Shown here piece by piece: positions 62,197-64,000 of a stretch of DNA of 64,000 nt (its first letter is position 1; each line of letters begins with the position of its first letter). Made by a program: the position numbers and the translations under genes. Location of the stretch: NCBI GenBank assembly GCA_964561215.1, contig CAZLOS010000014.1:1-64000 (forward strand). Reading direction: 5' to 3'. This DNA is from JAJFUV01 sp964561215 (GTDB lineage: Bacteria > Acidobacteriota > Terriglobia > Bryobacterales > Bryobacteraceae). A model generated the notes under the pieces. That model was not told the origin of the DNA. It saw only the letters and a list, made by a program, of their open reading frames with translations, and did not search any database.

Positions 62197-62272
62197 CGAA
62201 CCTCCTCCCTTCCTGGGAAATGGAACCTACGGATTGCTGGCGTAGTGCGGGCGCACCGCACCGGCGTGTCCC

Positions 62273-62302
62273 AATGTAACGTGGCGTCCGAAGGGTTGTC
62301 AA
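62273..62302 (-). promoter_or_regulatory. groES: Sigma-70-type promoter for groES
   Basis: On the minus strand TTGACA (62302-62297) is followed after 18 bases by TACATT (62278-62273), a good consensus pair. On the plus strand TTGTCA at 62296-62301 overlaps it and could pair with TACTAT (62317-62322) for the divergent GTPase gene, although with only 15 bases between them. Confidence 0.65.
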
Positions 62303-62341
62303 ACCCGGCACGCCTCTACTATTCTTGCACGCAGGAAGGCC

Positions 62342-63283
62342 ATGCCGGCGAACCTCAGTCCCGACTACCTGGACGCCGAGCGCGACTACAAGTCCGCCGT
62401 GACGCCGGCCGAGAAGATCGACGCCCTCCAGCGCATGCTGGCCACCATCCCCAAGCACAAAGGGACGGAGAAGATGCAGGCCGACATCAAGCGCCGCCTC
62501 GCGGAAGTCCGCAAGGATTCGCAGAAGAAAGGAGCCGCGCACACAACACCGTTCTACCTGGTGCACAAAGAAGGCGCCGGGCAGGCGGCGCTCGTCGGGC
62601 CACCGAATTCCGGCAAGTCGCAACTGCTGGCCGAGCTTACGCATGCTCACGTCGAGGTGGCGGAGTACCCGTTCACTACCCGTCTTCCTCAGCCCGGCAT
62701 GATGAAGTACGAGGACGTCCAGGTCCAACTGCTCGATCTGCCGCCGATCTCGGACGAGTTCAACGAGCCGTGGCTGCCCCAGGTGCTGCGTGCGGCCACC
62801 ATCTGCATCCTCGTGGTCGACCCGTGCGGCGTGGAGGTGCTCGATCAGATCGAGTCCATCGCCGCGCGGATGGAACAGTGGCGCGTACCGCCGCCGAAGC
62901 TTCTGGCCGCCAACAAGTGCGATCTGGACGACGAAGGTGGGAATTTCGCCGCGCTCGAAGACCTTTACGGCGGCCGCTACCGCATGCTGCCGGTTTCCGC
63001 GTTGGCCGGCGTCAATCTCGACGGTTTCGCCCGCGCCGTCTTCGAAGCGCTCAACGTCGTGCGGATCTACACCAAGGTGCCGGGCAAGAAGGCGGAACTG
63101 GCCACGCCTTACATCCTGCGGCGCGGCGAGACGGTGCTGGACGCCGCGCGCCACGTGCACAAGGACTTCGCCGAACAGCTCAAGTACGCGCGCCTGTTCC
63201 GTCTCAACGGCAGCCGTGACGGTTTGATGGTGGAGCGCAACCACCTGGTCGAGGATCGGGATATCCTCGAATTTCACCTCTGA
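62342..63283 (+). CDS. OBG/DRG-type GTPase with TGS domain
   Basis: A 313-residue protein. Residues 1-75 are helical, the G1 motif is VGPPNSGKSQLLAEL (near 87), G3 is DLPPIS where the usual pattern is DxPG, G4 is NKCD and G5 is SAL. The last 70 residues form a TGS domain (IYTKVPGKKAELATPYILRRGE). It resembles DRG/Obg GTPases that act on ribosomes. AGGAAGG precedes the ATG closely. The stop overlaps the UroD-like gene on the other strand by 10 bases. Confidence 0.88.
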   Translation: MPANLSPDYLDAERDYKSAVTPAEKIDALQRMLATIPKHKGTEKMQADIKRRLAEVRKDSQKKGAAHTTPFYLVHKEGAGQAALVGPPNSGKSQLLAELTHAHVEVAEYPFTTRLPQPGMMKYEDVQVQLLDLPPISDEFNEPWLPQVLRAATICILVVDPCGVEVLDQIESIAARMEQWRVPPPKLLAANKCDLDDEGGNFAALEDLYGGRYRMLPVSALAGVNLDGFARAVFEALNVVRIYTKVPGKKAELATPYILRRGETVLDAARHVHKDFAEQLKYARLFRLNGSRDGLMVERNHLVEDRDILEFHL

Positions 63284-63998
63284 GCGCTTAATCCACGCGC
63301 TAACGTCTCCAGCCAGCGCACACGCTCGTCCGGGATGTCCCAAGGCAGGTCGGCGAGGACCACATCGCAGGGCGCGAGTTCGCGCGCGATGCGCTCGAAG
63401 TCGGCGCGCACCATCTCAGGATCGCCGGTGGCCGCTTTGCCGGGCGTGCAGAGCACCGCGCGGCGGGCTTCGGGGAACGCCTCCCGCGCGCGAACCATGT
63501 CCGATTCGATTCCCATGTCCAGGTAGCCCATCTTCGGCAGCCTGCGCAGCACGTCGAGGTACGGTGTCACGTTCCAGTTACAAGTGTGAACGCCAAAACG
63601 CTCAAACGAGTGCGCGACGCGCGCGTCGTGTTCCAACAACGTCCGTCCGTAAGCGGCCGGCGAGACCATGTTGACCGTGCAGTTGCTCACGCACATGTAG
63701 TCGATGGGGAAACCGGAACGCCGCTGCCGTTCCTGCACCATGCGGGCCAGGCCGATGATAACGTCCGTGATCGTCGTAAACAGCCGCTCCGCCAGCTCCG
63801 GACGGTCCGCCATGTCCAGAAAGATCTGCTGGCCGCGCAAGTGAAACCCGAGATTCAGCACGCCCTGCCAGTTGAGATCTCCGTACACCGTGCCACATCG
63901 CGCCGCGATAGCGTCCACTTGCGCCAGCAGCTTCTCGACGAATGGTCCAGCGAGGAGCTGGCGCGCGTCCAGACGCTCGATGCAATCCTCGCTGAGAT
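63274..63998 (-). CDS. UroD-like protein, partial (runs off right edge)
   Basis: The frame is open from the right edge to the stop at 63274 (about 241 codons). DLNWQGVLNLGFHLRGQQIF, then TNCTVNMVSPAAY-like segment (CVSNCTVNMVSPAAYGR), HTCNWNVTPYLDVLRRLPKM and YLDMGIESDMVRAREAFPEA match UroD-domain TIM-barrel proteins; a GTG at 63918 is in frame but is not the natural start. Related in kind to the protein at 28.5 kb. Cysteines and histidine near the C-terminal barrel could bind zinc, as in corrinoid methyltransferases. Confidence 0.72.
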   Translation of the reverse strand, partial: LSEDCIERLDARQLLAGPFVEKLLAQVDAIAARCGTVYGDLNWQGVLNLGFHLRGQQIFLDMADRPELAERLFTTITDVIIGLARMVQERQRRSGFPIDYMCVSNCTVNMVSPAAYGRTLLEHDARVAHSFERFGVHTCNWNVTPYLDVLRRLPKMGYLDMGIESDMVRAREAFPEARRAVLCTPGKAATGDPEMVRADFERIARELAPCDVVLADLPWDIPDERVRWLETLARGLSAQR

Positions 63999-64000
63999 GG

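Noticed and set aside
62197..62341. CIRCE heat-shock operator before groES
   Set aside because: The TTAGCACTC-N9-GAGTGCTAA inverted repeat is absent, even in relaxed form.

Overview
The window is GC-rich, densely coded bacterial chromosome with no rRNA, tRNA, CRISPR or intact insertion sequence that I can see. The gene content suggests a soil Acidobacteriota of the Solibacter/Bryobacter type. This is inferred from several Tat-exported Gfo/Idh/MocA oxidoreductases, an N-terminal DNA-binding/FlgO/TPR protein, a UPF0182 protein, MoxR/DUF58/VWA clusters and a bactofilin, and was not tested by phylogeny. By the printed numbering the last base is 63998.

Layout. 1-3.4 kb: tetrapyrrole genes on the minus strand (ccsA/hemX-like, hemA, and a hemC-hemD fusion that runs off the left edge). 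3.5-9.0 kb: pyrimidine operon pyrR-pyrB-pyrC followed by a UPF0182 membrane protein. 9-11 kb: a small exported protein and a Tat-type oxidoreductase. 11-17.2 kb: MoxR ATPase, DUF58 protein and a very large multi-VWA membrane protein. 17.2-19.6 kb: class III aminotransferase, a decayed SDR gene and a bactofilin. 20-27.6 kb: a ceramidase-family protein with two small paralogous proteins, divergent from an N-acyl-D-amino-acid deacylase, an amidohydrolase, a fucose-isomerase-like protein and an oxidoreductase; a REP-like element lies in the last gap. 27.6-39 kb: thrB, a UroD-like protein, an oxidoreductase, an APC permease, a second DUF58 protein, a C45-type hydrolase, a glycosyltransferase, an FAD oxidoreductase and an iron alcohol dehydrogenase. 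39-41.6 kb: an MFS transporter coupled to queC-queE. 41.6-49.7 kb: two uncharacterised envelope proteins, a histidine phosphatase, gatB, a KdgK-like kinase and a two-component system. 49.7-56.5 kb: oxidoreductase, hydroxyacyl-CoA dehydrogenase-like protein, EamA transporter, leuA and a DNA-binding/TPR protein on one strand. 56.5-60.7 kb: amtB-glnB-glnD nitrogen-sensing operon. 60.8-64 kb: a small membrane protein, Skp, a groES without neighbouring groEL, a TGS-domain GTPase and the end of a second UroD-like gene.

Most of the window is housekeeping and heterotrophic metabolism in short operons, often joined by 1-4 base stop/start overlaps that imply translational coupling. The least explained parts are the ceramidase-like trio and its divergent amidohydrolases (20-24.8 kb), the MFS-queC-queE operon, the triple-VWA protein, a set of genes whose -10-like box sits only 6-9 bases before the start codon (possible leaderless mRNAs), and the paired REP-like hairpins at 26.5 kb.
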